Shown: positions 8,552 to 15,623 of the stretch, in pieces
Position numbering within the stretch: the first letter of the stretch is position 1
How the letters are laid out: the number at the start of each line of letters is the position of its first letter
Program-made: the position numbers and the translations under genes
Notes under the pieces: generated by a model
What the model was told of the DNA's origin: nothing
Seen by the model: only the letters and a program-made list of their open reading frames with translations
The model's database searches: none
From: a candidate division WOR-1 bacterium RIFOXYB2_FULL_42_35
Lineage (GTDB): Bacteria; Margulisbacteria; WOR-1; O2-12-FULL-45-9
Assembly (NCBI GenBank): GCA_001771545.1
Contig: MEUC01000027.1
Span: forward strand, 1-45,454
Length of the DNA: 45,454 nucleotides
Direction of reading: 5' to 3'

Positions 8552-8963
8552 CTACGCTTGTCCTTTTGAATCTGGAGTTACTCTAAAGATATCTCCTACA
8601 ATACTAGTCAAATCATGTTCCACCGGTTGATCGGCAGGAAAAAGCATTACTCTGGCTTGCCAATCAGTCAGTAAAGAAGATAAGTTTTTAGCAGCACCAG
8701 TAAAGTCCCTAGACAAAACCAAAAGATCTTTGGGACTAAAAATGTCTACGCGTCCTCTCAGATAGCTAGCAACAAAGTGATTTTTAGCCGCCAGTTTCCC
8801 CTGTTTTTTTAGAAATCTCCATTGCTCTGCTAACCGACCCGCTTCGCCGTCCGCCTCAGAGAACCTTTGGCGAGACAGGCTTGGCGAGCGGACAGGAAAG
8901 AAAACACCTTATTAGCATCACTTATCATACGAGCAAGATCCAAGTGTCTAACTCTTCGCAAAC
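8552..8963 (-). pseudogene. Broken hypothetical gene disrupted by a GC-rich repeat
   Basis: Reading the minus strand, a coding-like segment starts around 8963-8928 (an ATG at 8928 opens MISDANKVFSF) and then hits TAG at 8832-8830. A second open segment in another frame runs from about 8829 to a TAG at 8554-8552, with a soluble helical-looking sequence (AEQWRFLKKQGKL, then FVASYLRGRVDIF). The two halves flank a GC-rich repeat-like stretch at about 8833-8896, whose insertion would explain the frame change. I do not recognise the family. It may still be a live gene if the repeat is read through in frame, but no good start fits the second frame. Confidence 0.5.
8833..8896. repeat. GC-rich hairpin-prone repeat
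   Basis: A GC-rich island in AT-rich surroundings, with several inverted CGCTTCGCCG / CGAGCGG-like words. It shares the core CCCGCTTCGCCG with another GC-rich island at about 18474-18514. Both copies interrupt otherwise recognisable reading frames or repeats, as expected of a small mobile palindromic element. Confidence 0.5.
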
Positions 8964-8977
8964 CCCTACAAATACGC

Positions 8978-8983
8978 TAGAAT
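8978..8983 (+). promoter_or_regulatory. -10 box of queD giving a leaderless mRNA
   Basis: TAGAAT, extended as CGCTAGAAT, ends 6 bases before the ATG at 8990. No Shine-Dalgarno sequence is possible in that gap. The same -10 form stands before the gene starting at 45349. Confidence 0.6.
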
Positions 8984-8989
8984 AAAGCT

Positions 8990-9349
8990 ATGTACGAACT
9001 TATAGTGGAAGAAACATTTGATGCTGCGCATGCTTTAAGAGGTTATGAAGGACCTTGCGAGAATCTGCACGGTCACACTTGGAAAGTCCAAGTGTTAATT
9101 CAAGGAGAAAAACTTAATCAACTGGGATTGTTGGAAGATTTTAAAAGCATCAAGACCGTCTTACGTACGGTCTTAAACATCTATGACCACAAACATTTAA
9201 ACGAAATCCCTCCTTTTGACCAAGAAAATCCCTCATCAGAAAATCTGGCCAGGGTTATTTACGAAAACATGAAGTCAAAAATTGCTTCTGTGAAAAAAGT
9301 TTCTGTTTGGGAATCGGCAACAAGCTGTGCGAGCTATCGGATCAGCTAA
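8990..9349 (+). CDS. queD: 6-carboxytetrahydropterin synthase / PTPS-family protein
   Basis: Member of the 6-pyruvoyltetrahydropterin synthase family. The bacterial members usually convert dihydroneopterin triphosphate to 6-carboxytetrahydropterin for queuosine and 7-deazaguanine synthesis. In 119 residues it has the zinc ligands H14 (FDAAHAL), H27 and H29 (LHGHTW), the catalytic Cys23 in the CxxxHGH arrangement typical of QueD, the DHKHLN motif around H67, and the pterin-binding Glu108 in VWESATSCASYR. QueC, QueE and QueF are not in the window, so the queuosine role is inferred from the CxxxHGH signature. The gene has its own leaderless-type promoter. Confidence 0.88.
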   Translation: MYELIVEETFDAAHALRGYEGPCENLHGHTWKVQVLIQGEKLNQLGLLEDFKSIKTVLRTVLNIYDHKHLNEIPPFDQENPSSENLARVIYENMKSKIASVKKVSVWESATSCASYRIS

Positions 9350-9352
9350 AAT

Positions 9353-9381
9353 TTCACGTTTATTCTAAACTTTGCTATACT
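9353..9381 (+). promoter_or_regulatory. Promoter of dapF-dapL
   Basis: TTCACG (9353-9358) and TATACT (9376-9381) are 17 bases apart, with an extended TGC before the -10. The dapF ATG follows 9 bases after the -10, consistent with a leaderless or nearly leaderless mRNA. An 18-base stretch spanning this -10 (9366-9383) is identical to the one before priA (28470-28487, minus strand). Confidence 0.65.
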
Positions 9382-9390
9382 ATTTGTAAT

Positions 9391-10200
9391 ATGACCACTA
9401 TCAACTTCACGAAAATGCACGGTTTGGGCAATGATTTTGTTCTTGTTGACGCCAGAAAAGAAAAACTAGATGAGATCGATTTAGGCAAACTGGCTATTGA
9501 TATTTGTGACCGCCATTTTGGTATTGGCGCAGATGGTTTGTTAGTTGTACGACCGTCACAAAACGCCCACTACCGCATGCAGATCTTTAATCCTGACGGC
9601 TCAGAACCAGAAATGTGCGGCAACGGCATTCGCTGTTTTGCCAAATACGTTTACGAGACTGACAAGTTAAAAGAAGAAGTTATCTCTGTTGAAACTTTGG
9701 CTGGTATAAAACTGCCTGCAGTAATTCTGGGCCCGGATAAAACCGTTGTCGGCGTTGAGGTTGATATGGGCGAACCAAAAGAAATTAACAATGAACAATT
9801 AATAATTAACAATAAGGAATATCCCATTAATAAGGTTTCTATGGGAAATCCGCATGCGGTGATTTTTGTTGACGATCTAACCAAGGTTAATTTATTAGAA
9901 GAAGGGCCGCAAATAGAAAACGACCCGCATTTTCCTAATCGGACTAACGTTGAGTTTGTTAAAGTCTTAAACGACAAAGAGATTGAGGTTGTGGTCTGGG
10001 AACGCGGAGCCGGGGAAACCATGGCTTGCGGTACCGGTGCTTGTGCTTGTGTAGTTGCCGCCTCAATGACCGGAAAAACCAAACGCCGAGTCTTGGTTCA
10101 CCTCCCTGGTGGCAAGCTGGACATTGAATGGGGTGAAGATAACAGGGTATTGATGCGAGGTCCGGCAGAAACTGTTTTTGAAGGAAAATATGAGCTATGA
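9391..10200 (+). CDS. dapF: Diaminopimelate epimerase
   Basis: Interconverts LL- and meso-diaminopimelate for lysine and peptidoglycan synthesis. The start is set at 9391, where the homologous N-terminus FTKMHGLGNDFV begins and a -10 lies just upstream; product 269 residues. The two catalytic cysteines are Cys76 in EMCGNGIRC and Cys213 in ACGTGAC, with the usual GxGxDG and GNPHAV motifs. Residues 131-144 are an unusual Asn/Ile-rich insertion encoded by an AT-rich repeat of AATTAACAAT-like words (9781-9820), placed between two core strands. It overlaps dapL by 4 bases (ATGA), implying translational coupling. Confidence 0.95.
   Translation: MTTINFTKMHGLGNDFVLVDARKEKLDEIDLGKLAIDICDRHFGIGADGLLVVRPSQNAHYRMQIFNPDGSEPEMCGNGIRCFAKYVYETDKLKEEVISVETLAGIKLPAVILGPDKTVVGVEVDMGEPKEINNEQLIINNKEYPINKVSMGNPHAVIFVDDLTKVNLLEEGPQIENDPHFPNRTNVEFVKVLNDKEIEVVVWERGAGETMACGTGACACVVAASMTGKTKRRVLVHLPGGKLDIEWGEDNRVLMRGPAETVFEGKYEL
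9781..9820 (+). repeat. In-frame AATTAACAAT-type repeat inside dapF
   Basis: Degenerate copies of AATTAACAAT and its near relatives, including an inverted AATTAATAATT core, fill 40 bases of dapF and are read in frame as Asn/Ile/Glu-rich residues 131-144. Epimerases normally have a shorter loop at this place. Confidence 0.5.
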
Positions 10201-11363
10201 AAAAGTCACACCGTTTAGACAAAATTCCACCATATCTGTTTGTTAAGATCGAAGAAAAAAAAGCCCAATTATTAAAAGACGGGGTTGACGTAATTGACTT
10301 TGGCATTGGCGACCCGGATCTGCCAACCCCAAAACATATTTTCGACAAGATGCATGAGGTTTTAGAAAGCCCTGAAGCTGGCCAATATCCCACCTCCAAA
10401 GGTGAATTTTCTTTTCGCCAGGCAGTGGCGAACTGGTACAAAAAACGTTTTAATGTCACTCTTGATCCCGCCACCGAAGTTTGCGCTTTAATTGGTTCTA
10501 AAGAAGGGTTGGCACACTTGCCCTTAGCTTTTATTGATCCTGGCGACATTGCTTTGATCCCAGATCCCTCCTACCCTGTTTACAAGATTTGCACAACTTT
10601 AGCTGGCGGTGAACCATATCTTTTACCGTTAACAGCTAAAAACAACTTTTTAGCTGATTTAGCTAATATCCCCAAAGATATAATTAAAAAAGCTAAATTA
10701 CTTTATGTAAATTATCCCAACAACCCCACTGGCGCTGTGGCAGATAAAGATTATTTAACTAAATGCGTAAAATTTTGCCAGGAAAATAATATTTTACTGG
10801 TTTCCGACCTAGCTTATTCAGAAATGGGCTATGATGGTTATTTCCCTCACAGTATATTGGAAATTCCAGGGGCTAAAGATGTTACTATTGAATTCCATTC
10901 ATTATCCAAAACTTATAATATGACCGGTTGGCGCATTGGCATGGCAGTCGGCAATAGTGAAGCCATCTCTGCTTTGGCTACTATTAAATCAAACATTGAT
11001 AGCGGCGCTTTTAAAGCTATTCAAATGGCTGGAGCCGCAGCTTTGACTGGACCGCAAGATTGCGTGGCAGATAATAATAAAATCTTTGCTGAAAGAAGAA
11101 ATGTGCTTTATGACGGTTTAACTTCTCTTGGCTTTAAGTTTCTAAAACCCCAAGCCACTTTTTATATGTGGGTGCCAGTGCCCAAAGCAGAAACTTCAGC
11201 CTCTTTTACAGAAAAACTGCTGGAAAAATGTGGGATATTGGTTGTTCCGGGAAGTGGTTACGGATCTTCTGGCGAAGGCTATGTCAGGTTCGCAATTACT
11301 TTACCTAAAGAGCGGATTGCCGAGGCGATTGGGCGTCTCAAAGAAGCTGGGATTACGGGATAA
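10197..11363 (+). CDS. dapL: LL-diaminopimelate aminotransferase
   Basis: PLP-dependent class I/II aminotransferase of 388 residues. Adjacent to dapF, it most likely converts tetrahydrodipicolinate directly to LL-diaminopimelate, giving the short DapL route that bypasses succinylase and acetylase steps. Visible features: the IDFGIGDPDLPTP opening, YPNNPTG (173-179), SDLAYSEMGYDG, and the PLP lysine K238 in HSLSKTYNMTGWRIG. The last 85 bases are overlapped on the other strand by an unknown gene. General aspartate or alanine aminotransferase activity cannot be ruled out from sequence, but the dapF coupling supports DapL. Confidence 0.88.
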   Translation: MKKSHRLDKIPPYLFVKIEEKKAQLLKDGVDVIDFGIGDPDLPTPKHIFDKMHEVLESPEAGQYPTSKGEFSFRQAVANWYKKRFNVTLDPATEVCALIGSKEGLAHLPLAFIDPGDIALIPDPSYPVYKICTTLAGGEPYLLPLTAKNNFLADLANIPKDIIKKAKLLYVNYPNNPTGAVADKDYLTKCVKFCQENNILLVSDLAYSEMGYDGYFPHSILEIPGAKDVTIEFHSLSKTYNMTGWRIGMAVGNSEAISALATIKSNIDSGAFKAIQMAGAAALTGPQDCVADNNKIFAERRNVLYDGLTSLGFKFLKPQATFYMWVPVPKAETSASFTEKLLEKCGILVVPGSGYGSSGEGYVRFAITLPKERIAEAIGRLKEAGITG

Positions 11364-11758
11364 CCTTTTTCGTCTGCCTCATAAGGAAAAACAAAAAACG
11401 GTCTGGTTTGAGCAAGCACATTTCCTTCTGCATCAAAAGTTAGACACCTAATCTGTTTGGGGCCTGGGCCAACCCAAGAAAAAGATTCTACAGAAACCCA
11501 ACCCTCTCTATTCCCTGCAATATCAACTCGTCTAGTTTGTTCTTCTCTTGTTAGAAGGTTAAGAACTTTGATTTCCAGCCATTCAACTCGGCGATAAGGA
11601 AAATTGTTAAAAGAGACTCCCATGGGTCTAGATTGTTCGGTTGGTCGGCAGGCTAACGGTCGATTCTTCCTAACCCTTCTGGCAAAACTAATTCTCCCTT
11701 CCTCTCGAGCAAAAATACCGAAAACCCCCGGATCAAAAACTATTTTTAAATTGACCAT
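11279..11758 (-). CDS. Hypothetical protein, second gene of an unknown operon
   Basis: 159 residues, not recognised. No signal peptide or membrane segment. The middle looks beta-rich (VEWLEIKVLNLL, then WVSVESFSW, then IRCLTFDAEGNVLAQTRPFFVF), which could be a small beta-sandwich. Its ATG follows the stop codon of the preceding gene directly (TAA ATG), so the two are surely cotranscribed and probably controlled by promoter D. The last 28 codons are read from the strand opposite the dapL 3' end. Such a long convergent overlap is unusual and may mean that the natural stop was lost or that the tail is dispensable. Confidence 0.6.
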   Translation of the reverse strand: MVNLKIVFDPGVFGIFAREEGRISFARRVRKNRPLACRPTEQSRPMGVSFNNFPYRRVEWLEIKVLNLLTREEQTRRVDIAGNREGWVSVESFSWVGPGPKQIRCLTFDAEGNVLAQTRPFFVFPYEADEKGYPVIPASLRRPIASAIRSLGKVIANLT

Positions 11759-12262
11759 TTATTTGTTCCTACCATCAGAAATTGAGTTAATTAAAAAATC
11801 AATTATCTTCTGAAGATTTTGATCAGAAACCTCTCCCAGCTTATCCAGCAAAGGTTTTGGTTGAATATGCTCCAAACGTCCTGAAGTTTCTGCAATCAGA
11901 GATGAAACTTGCTTGGTATCTCCAGGAAAGTTAGCCAAAAGATCAAAAAGAGTTATTGCTTCTTTAAGGAAACTAGTTGCTAAAAGTATTTTTAGTGGAT
12001 CTCCCTCTATGTCAATTGTTTTGCCAGCCATGTTTGGAAGACTAGCAAAAACATCTTTAAGTCTACGCTCAATTTCCCTACAAGGAGTCTGATACCAAAC
12101 AGAAATCATTGACTGGCGAAGTCTAGCAAATTGAGCTTGTCTAGCAAGCAGTGATTGCCCGGCCCTGCGCACTAGACGACTAAAGTCTTTATTAGGCTGA
12201 GGACGGCAAAGCTTTTTGGGTGGGGTTCTTCGTCTTGCTCGTGAAACAGTAAGGTTTTTCAA
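11759..12262 (-). CDS. Hypothetical protein, first gene of an unknown operon
   Basis: 167 residues, not recognised. The N-terminal 40 residues are very basic and Arg/Pro-rich; the rest is predicted helical (for example LKILLATSFLKEAITLFDLL and LQKIIDFLINSI). No signal peptide. The start is a TTG at 12262 supported by the strong AAGGAGAG located 6-15 bases upstream; no ATG fits better. Promoter D (GAAAT-N16-CGATA) lies just before that SD. Together with the next gene it forms a two-gene unit in a block of lineage-specific genes that also holds the transglutaminase. Confidence 0.65.
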   Translation of the reverse strand: MKNLTVSRARRRTPPKKLCRPQPNKDFSRLVRRAGQSLLARQAQFARLRQSMISVWYQTPCREIERRLKDVFASLPNMAGKTIDIEGDPLKILLATSFLKEAITLFDLLANFPGDTKQVSSLIAETSGRLEHIQPKPLLDKLGEVSDQNLQKIIDFLINSISDGRNK

Positions 12263-12284
12263 TATATTCTCTCCTTAAAATTAT

Positions 12285-12310
12285 TATCGCAGGAAAAGAA
12301 CAAGGATTTC
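12285..12310 (-). promoter_or_regulatory. Alternative-sigma-like promoter D (GAAAT-N16-CGATA)
   Basis: On the minus strand GAAAT (12310-12306) and CGATA (12289-12285) have exactly 16 bases between them, then CGATAATAA leads into the SD AAGGAG of the gene starting at 12262. The predicted leader is about 15 bases. Confidence 0.65.
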
Positions 12311-12339
12311 ACTTTATATTAAAAAAGAATTAAAAAAGA

Positions 12340-12367
12340 AAAAAGCCCCAACAGGCCGGGGCTTTTT
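12340..12367. terminator. Bidirectional intrinsic terminator
   Basis: Ten-base arms AAAAAGCCCC (12340-12349) and GGGGCTTTTT (12358-12367) enclose an 8-base loop. Minus-strand RNA ends in a U-rich tract and plus-strand RNA also gets U5. It ends the transglutaminase operon or the candidate small RNA. Confidence 0.85.
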
Positions 12368-12405
12368 CTTCGATTTTTGGTGAAAAGGAAGGTATGGCTT
12401 CCTAT
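12340..12405 (-). ncRNA. Candidate small RNA driven by an alternative-sigma-like promoter
   Basis: Promoter B (12411-12436) should start RNA near 12404. The RNA then has a small AGGAAG/CTTCCT hairpin, an A-rich single-stranded stretch, and ends in a strong terminator at 12340-12367, for about 60-65 bases in total. No start codon with an SD and usable frame is seen inside, and the next gene downstream has its own promoter (D) after the terminator. The segment therefore looks like a short non-coding RNA, or an attenuator leader for the gene at 12262. Confidence 0.45.
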
Positions 12406-12410
12406 ATATA

Positions 12411-12436
12411 TATCGACACATTCTGATAGAAATTTC
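12411..12436 (-). promoter_or_regulatory. Alternative-sigma-like promoter B (GAAAT-N16-CGATA)
   Basis: On the minus strand GAAAT (12436-12432) and CGATA (12415-12411) are 16 bases apart; the -10 continues as CGATATATATA, as in promoter C. It has no protein gene directly after it, only the short terminator-ended segment. Confidence 0.6.
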
Positions 12437-12481
12437 ACTTTTCAGGAAAACAATCCTAAATTAAGATGGCAAGGTTTCCCG

Positions 12482-12571
12482 TCAACCAACAGGCGGTTTT
12501 CTCATCAACTCGCGCAAATAGGCGGCACCTTGTCTTAAAATGTTTCTTCTCTCCAGACTAAAGCTTGTCAT
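12482..12571 (-). CDS. Small coupled ORF after the transglutaminase gene
   Basis: A 29-codon reading frame starts with an ATG that overlaps the stop of the transglutaminase gene (ATGA, 12571-12568). An AGAAGGAG lies 12-19 bases upstream, within the end of that gene. The peptide opens MTSFSLERRN, is basic and is probably one amphipathic helix. The overlap and SD make translation plausible, but a frame this short can arise by chance. Confidence 0.4.
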   Translation of the reverse strand: MTSFSLERRNILRQGAAYLRELMRKPPVG

Positions 12572-13188
12572 ATCCTAGAATGTCTCCTTCTAATAGCTGG
12601 TTGCAGATTTCCCCCCAGGATTGGTGATTGTTGGAGTGAAGGTTTTGTCTTTTCCATTTTCCTAATAAAATCTCTAAGCCCTTTACCTAAATCATGCATC
12701 CATTGTTCAACGGTATCCCAGAATTTTTCAAAATCCTGGTCAGTCCCTCCTGGAACCTGTTTTCTATAAAGCTTTCGAGCAACTTTTTTCGGCAATCTTT
12801 TTTGCGCCAGCTTTCTGGCCAGTCTTATCTCTCTGTTGGTTAATCTGCGCGGTGGTTCTGTTTTTGGTTCAGCTTGACGCCTAACTGGTGTTGGGTCCCA
12901 CTGCGCTAACTGTCTGTACAGTGGATCGTCAACCTCCAGCTGCCTAAATTTGACTGGTCGAGAGAAACCTCCAGTTGTTTCCACTGCTACAGAGGATGGG
13001 GTCGAATCAAAAACTTGCCACTTACCATTAATAAAAACCTCTACCCAAGCATGACCACTCCCGGCAAGAAGATAGCCGCCATCATCAACCACATAGCCAC
13101 CCACGACCCTAGCTGGCAACTTATAAAAGCCGCGCACAATTGTGGCTAACTCCGCTGCTGCTTCACCACAAATTCGCTCTCTCCCCAA
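12568..13188 (-). CDS. Transglutaminase-like domain, C-terminal part of a frameshifted membrane protein
   Basis: From a TTG at 13188 this frame gives 206 residues, but it is open back to the A7 run at 13222-13228. It contains a complete transglutaminase-core triad: Cys7 in ERICGEAA, His45 in GSGHAWVEVF and Asp60 in WQVFDSTP, with the typical LPARVVGGYV between them. After the core comes a basic, helical C-terminal region of about 120 residues. On its own it starts in the middle of the domain's first helix, so it is almost certainly the C-terminal half of the protein encoded at 13203-15233, joined by -1 frameshifting or by one additional A. Transglutaminase-like domains of this kind act as peptidases or amide-forming enzymes; the substrate is unknown. 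Confidence 0.7.
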   Translation of the reverse strand: MGRERICGEAAAELATIVRGFYKLPARVVGGYVVDDGGYLLAGSGHAWVEVFINGKWQVFDSTPSSVAVETTGGFSRPVKFRQLEVDDPLYRQLAQWDPTPVRRQAEPKTEPPRRLTNREIRLARKLAQKRLPKKVARKLYRKQVPGGTDQDFEKFWDTVEQWMHDLGKGLRDFIRKMEKTKPSLQQSPILGGNLQPAIRRRHSRI

Positions 13189-13202
13189 CCTTAAGATATT
13201 GG

Positions 13203-15233
13203 CTAAAGGAGCCTTAGGATATTTTTTTGCAGCTCTCTAACTTTTTGTTCGGCCTTTTGATTTAAACCGTAATCTTTATCCTGCTTTAAATTTTCCACCA
13301 ATCGAGTAATTGTCTGATAATCTGATAATCGTTTTGTTGCACTCCACTTAAGGCTTTCAAATAAGGCTTGTTGTTGTTCGGTAAAGTCTGTTCCTTTTGG
13401 AACCTGCAAGGCCAGGGGATGTTTAGGCTTTGATTCTTTCAGGGTTTGACAAATATTATAGCCAACAACTCCCTCATCAACCTGCAAATCATCGGTAGAC
13501 AAGCTATAAGCCCCTTTGCCAGAATTATATTGGGGACAGCCTAATTGGCTTCTCCAATAATAATCGGGAAAATGATAACCATTCTGATTAAAATATTGTT
13601 GACGACAGTCTGGCCGCCCCCAATTAGTACGCAAAAGCAGTATTTCCTGCTTATAATTAACAACTTGCCTTACTTGCCAACAATCTTGATCCCCTGGAAC
13701 TATATAAGAATAAGACTCTGAAGCCTTCTTATCAACAGCAAAACCTCTTTGGGTTAATTTCCAATATGTCGTCAAAGCCAGGTAAGATCCTAATGGTGCA
13801 TTGGTTTTAGCCATAATAACCGGCGGACTTATTAGCAGTCTTTCTTCTTTTTCTTCCACGCTTTCCTCTGTTTCTGGTGTTTCTGACTCAAAGCCTGGTC
13901 TATTGCTGGCATCATAATCAGCGCTAAAGCCTCTAATTGCTGCTGTGCGACTTGAGGCAGCAACTAAAGAGCCGGGCCTTTTTACGGCTGGAGAAGAATC
14001 AGAGCTCTCTTGGGTCTCTTCACTAGGTTCGCTTTGAGAATCTTTTTTCACCTCGGTAACCGGAGTTTTACTACTTGTCTTATCCTGGCCAAAGAGAAAA
14101 TGATAGCCAACACAACCAAGCACACCAAAAACCAGTAAAAAAAAGAAAACTAATGATCGAATTCGGCTTTGTGTTTTTCTAACACCTGCTAAAGGCTGGT
14201 CAGAGTCAATAGTAGTTTCTCTCTCCACCCACTTAACAGGGAACAAATCAACTATCCTCTGTTGATCTCTTGGTTTAGTTTGTTTGGCCTTTTGCTGTGC
14301 AATTTCCTCCTCTAGAGATTCAATAGCTCTCTTGACATAAAAAGGACGATCTTCGACCTCAGCAAATCGTTCTTCGATTAATTTAAGAGTCTGCTCAGGC
14401 TCATAATTTAAATGGGTCAAAGAGCCAGCAGCAAATTCCGCAGCTTTTAAATCGGTCTTTTTAAGAATTAGACAAAGTTTTTCCCAAACAGTTTGCGTTT
14501 GTTCTTCTGGAACTTTTTCAAAGGACTTTATTAGTTGGTCTGGTCTTATCAAGCGCTCCCAAATAGGCTCACTTTCATCAAAAAATGAAAATAAACGAAC
14601 AAAATCTAGCCGGGCTAAGTTTCCCAAAGCATAAGCTGCTTCCCACAAAACCTTCTGCCAAGGATTAGGATCAGAGAGGCGTCCCAAAATTTCCCTAAAA
14701 ATAGCATCAAGGTTAAACGTCTTGGCTATCTCTTTTCTGGCAGCTTCACAAGTAAAAACGTCAGCTAATGCCTCGATCAATAGTGGCCGGTGAAGCATTT
14801 GCCTGCAATTGAGAGCCAAAAGACAATTAAACATCAAAGATTTAACGGAAAAATGGCTTTGGCGAAAAAGGTGCAGTAACTTCAAATGCACCTTTGCTCT
14901 CAAATGAGTGGGAATATTATTGGTTTTAAAAATTAAAGCGATTTCTTTATCTTCGTTTTCCCACATCAAAGGATTAGGCGACCGTGACAGCATGGCTAGT
15001 CTTGAAATAACATTGCCAAGCACTTCCTCGGTCAAAACAGCTCGGGGTCTATCTTTTAGCAGCTTAGCCAAATCTAGCAGTGTTTGTTTTGCCACTTTTT
15101 GTCGAATAGCCTGGTTTAAAGGGTGGCTTCCCCGGGCCTTAAATTGCCCTTCGGCTGCACGACTACGGAGAGATTGTGCCAAGGAAGTATCTCTGCCCTT
15201 ATGAGCACTATATCTGCTATATCTATTAATCAT
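13203..15233 (-). CDS. HEAT-like membrane-anchored protein, N-terminal part of a frameshifted transglutaminase protein
   Basis: 676 residues in this frame. Residues 1-350 are cytosolic, helical and HEAT-like (for example WEAAYALGNLARLDF). A single membrane segment lies at about 359-381 (LVFFFLLVFGVLGCVGYHFL) after a basic stretch, so the rest is outside the membrane. Residues 383-470 are a Ser/Glu-rich low-complexity stalk. From 480 onward a folded region with several Cys leads to the start of a transglutaminase fold, but the frame stops after the A7 run. An added A there would continue as LQKKYPKAPLANILRL into the catalytic Cys motif and give about 888 residues. Promoter C lies just upstream and the leader is very short. 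Confidence 0.7.
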   Translation of the reverse strand: MINRYSRYSAHKGRDTSLAQSLRSRAAEGQFKARGSHPLNQAIRQKVAKQTLLDLAKLLKDRPRAVLTEEVLGNVISRLAMLSRSPNPLMWENEDKEIALIFKTNNIPTHLRAKVHLKLLHLFRQSHFSVKSLMFNCLLALNCRQMLHRPLLIEALADVFTCEAARKEIAKTFNLDAIFREILGRLSDPNPWQKVLWEAAYALGNLARLDFVRLFSFFDESEPIWERLIRPDQLIKSFEKVPEEQTQTVWEKLCLILKKTDLKAAEFAAGSLTHLNYEPEQTLKLIEERFAEVEDRPFYVKRAIESLEEEIAQQKAKQTKPRDQQRIVDLFPVKWVERETTIDSDQPLAGVRKTQSRIRSLVFFFLLVFGVLGCVGYHFLFGQDKTSSKTPVTEVKKDSQSEPSEETQESSDSSPAVKRPGSLVAASSRTAAIRGFSADYDASNRPGFESETPETEESVEEKEERLLISPPVIMAKTNAPLGSYLALTTYWKLTQRGFAVDKKASESYSYIVPGDQDCWQVRQVVNYKQEILLLRTNWGRPDCRQQYFNQNGYHFPDYYWRSQLGCPQYNSGKGAYSLSTDDLQVDEGVVGYNICQTLKESKPKHPLALQVPKGTDFTEQQQALFESLKWSATKRLSDYQTITRLVENLKQDKDYGLNQKAEQKVRELQKNILRLL

Positions 15234-15251
15234 ACATTTTCGCTACATATA

Positions 15252-15277
15252 TATCGCCACTTTTGACTCGATATTTC
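15252..15277 (-). promoter_or_regulatory. Alternative-sigma-like promoter C (GAAAT-N16-CGATA)
   Basis: On the minus strand GAAAT (15277-15273) and CGATA (15256-15252) are 16 bases apart. The -10 region CGATATATATG ends close to the ATG at 15233, leaving a leader of about 10 bases with no SD. Confidence 0.65.
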
Positions 15278-15337
15278 AGCCTAAACCTCTATAATTAATC
15301 CCATACCAATTTTAATCTCTAAACACGCTGATCTTAT

Positions 15338-15373
15338 TTGACAAAGAAACACTTGCGTATTACAATGTAATAC
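15338..15373 (+). promoter_or_regulatory. Promoter and palindromic operator of the RHH/PIN module
   Basis: TTGACA (15338-15343) and TACAAT (15361-15366) are 17 bases apart. A perfect palindrome GTATTACA-A-TGTAATAC (15357-15373) covers the -10, as expected if the ribbon-helix-helix antitoxin represses its own promoter. An AGGAGG follows before the ATG at 15387. Confidence 0.75.
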
Positions 15374-15386
15374 AGGAGGTGCGATC

Positions 15387-15623
15387 ATGACTAACAGAAG
15401 AATACTAACCTTGTCCCTGCCCCAAAGCCTGCAAAAAGAAATCGGCGAGGTGGCCAAGGAAGAAAAGGTCTCTGTCAGCGAATTGTTCCGCCTGGCAATT
15501 AGAGATTTTATCGGCCGGATGAAATGGGACAAAGCCGCTAAATATGGCCAGCGCGTAGCCAGGGAAATGAAAATTACCGAGGACGACATCGAAGGGATCG
15601 TGCATGAGTTCAGAAAAAAATAA
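15387..15623 (+). CDS. Ribbon-helix-helix antitoxin / repressor
   Basis: 78 residues with the short N-terminal beta strand RRILTLSLP followed by two helices (QSLQKEIGEVAKEE, and SVSELFRLAIRDFIGRM), the CopG/MetJ-type ribbon-helix-helix pattern. The C-terminal tail would wrap the toxin. It overlaps the PIN gene by 20 bases, the usual antitoxin-first order. The palindrome over its -10 is its likely binding site. An AGGAGG 7 bases before the ATG supports the start. Confidence 0.88.
   Translation: MTNRRILTLSLPQSLQKEIGEVAKEEKVSVSELFRLAIRDFIGRMKWDKAAKYGQRVAREMKITEDDIEGIVHEFRKK

Noticed and set aside
9337..9357. GAAAT and CGATA boxes on the minus strand near the queD end
   Set aside because: Spacing is 11, not 16, it lies over the end of queD and faces no minus-strand gene.
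12236..12252. Half of a parS site (TGTTTCACG on the minus strand)
   Set aside because: The second half of the palindrome is absent and it lies in coding sequence far from parAB.
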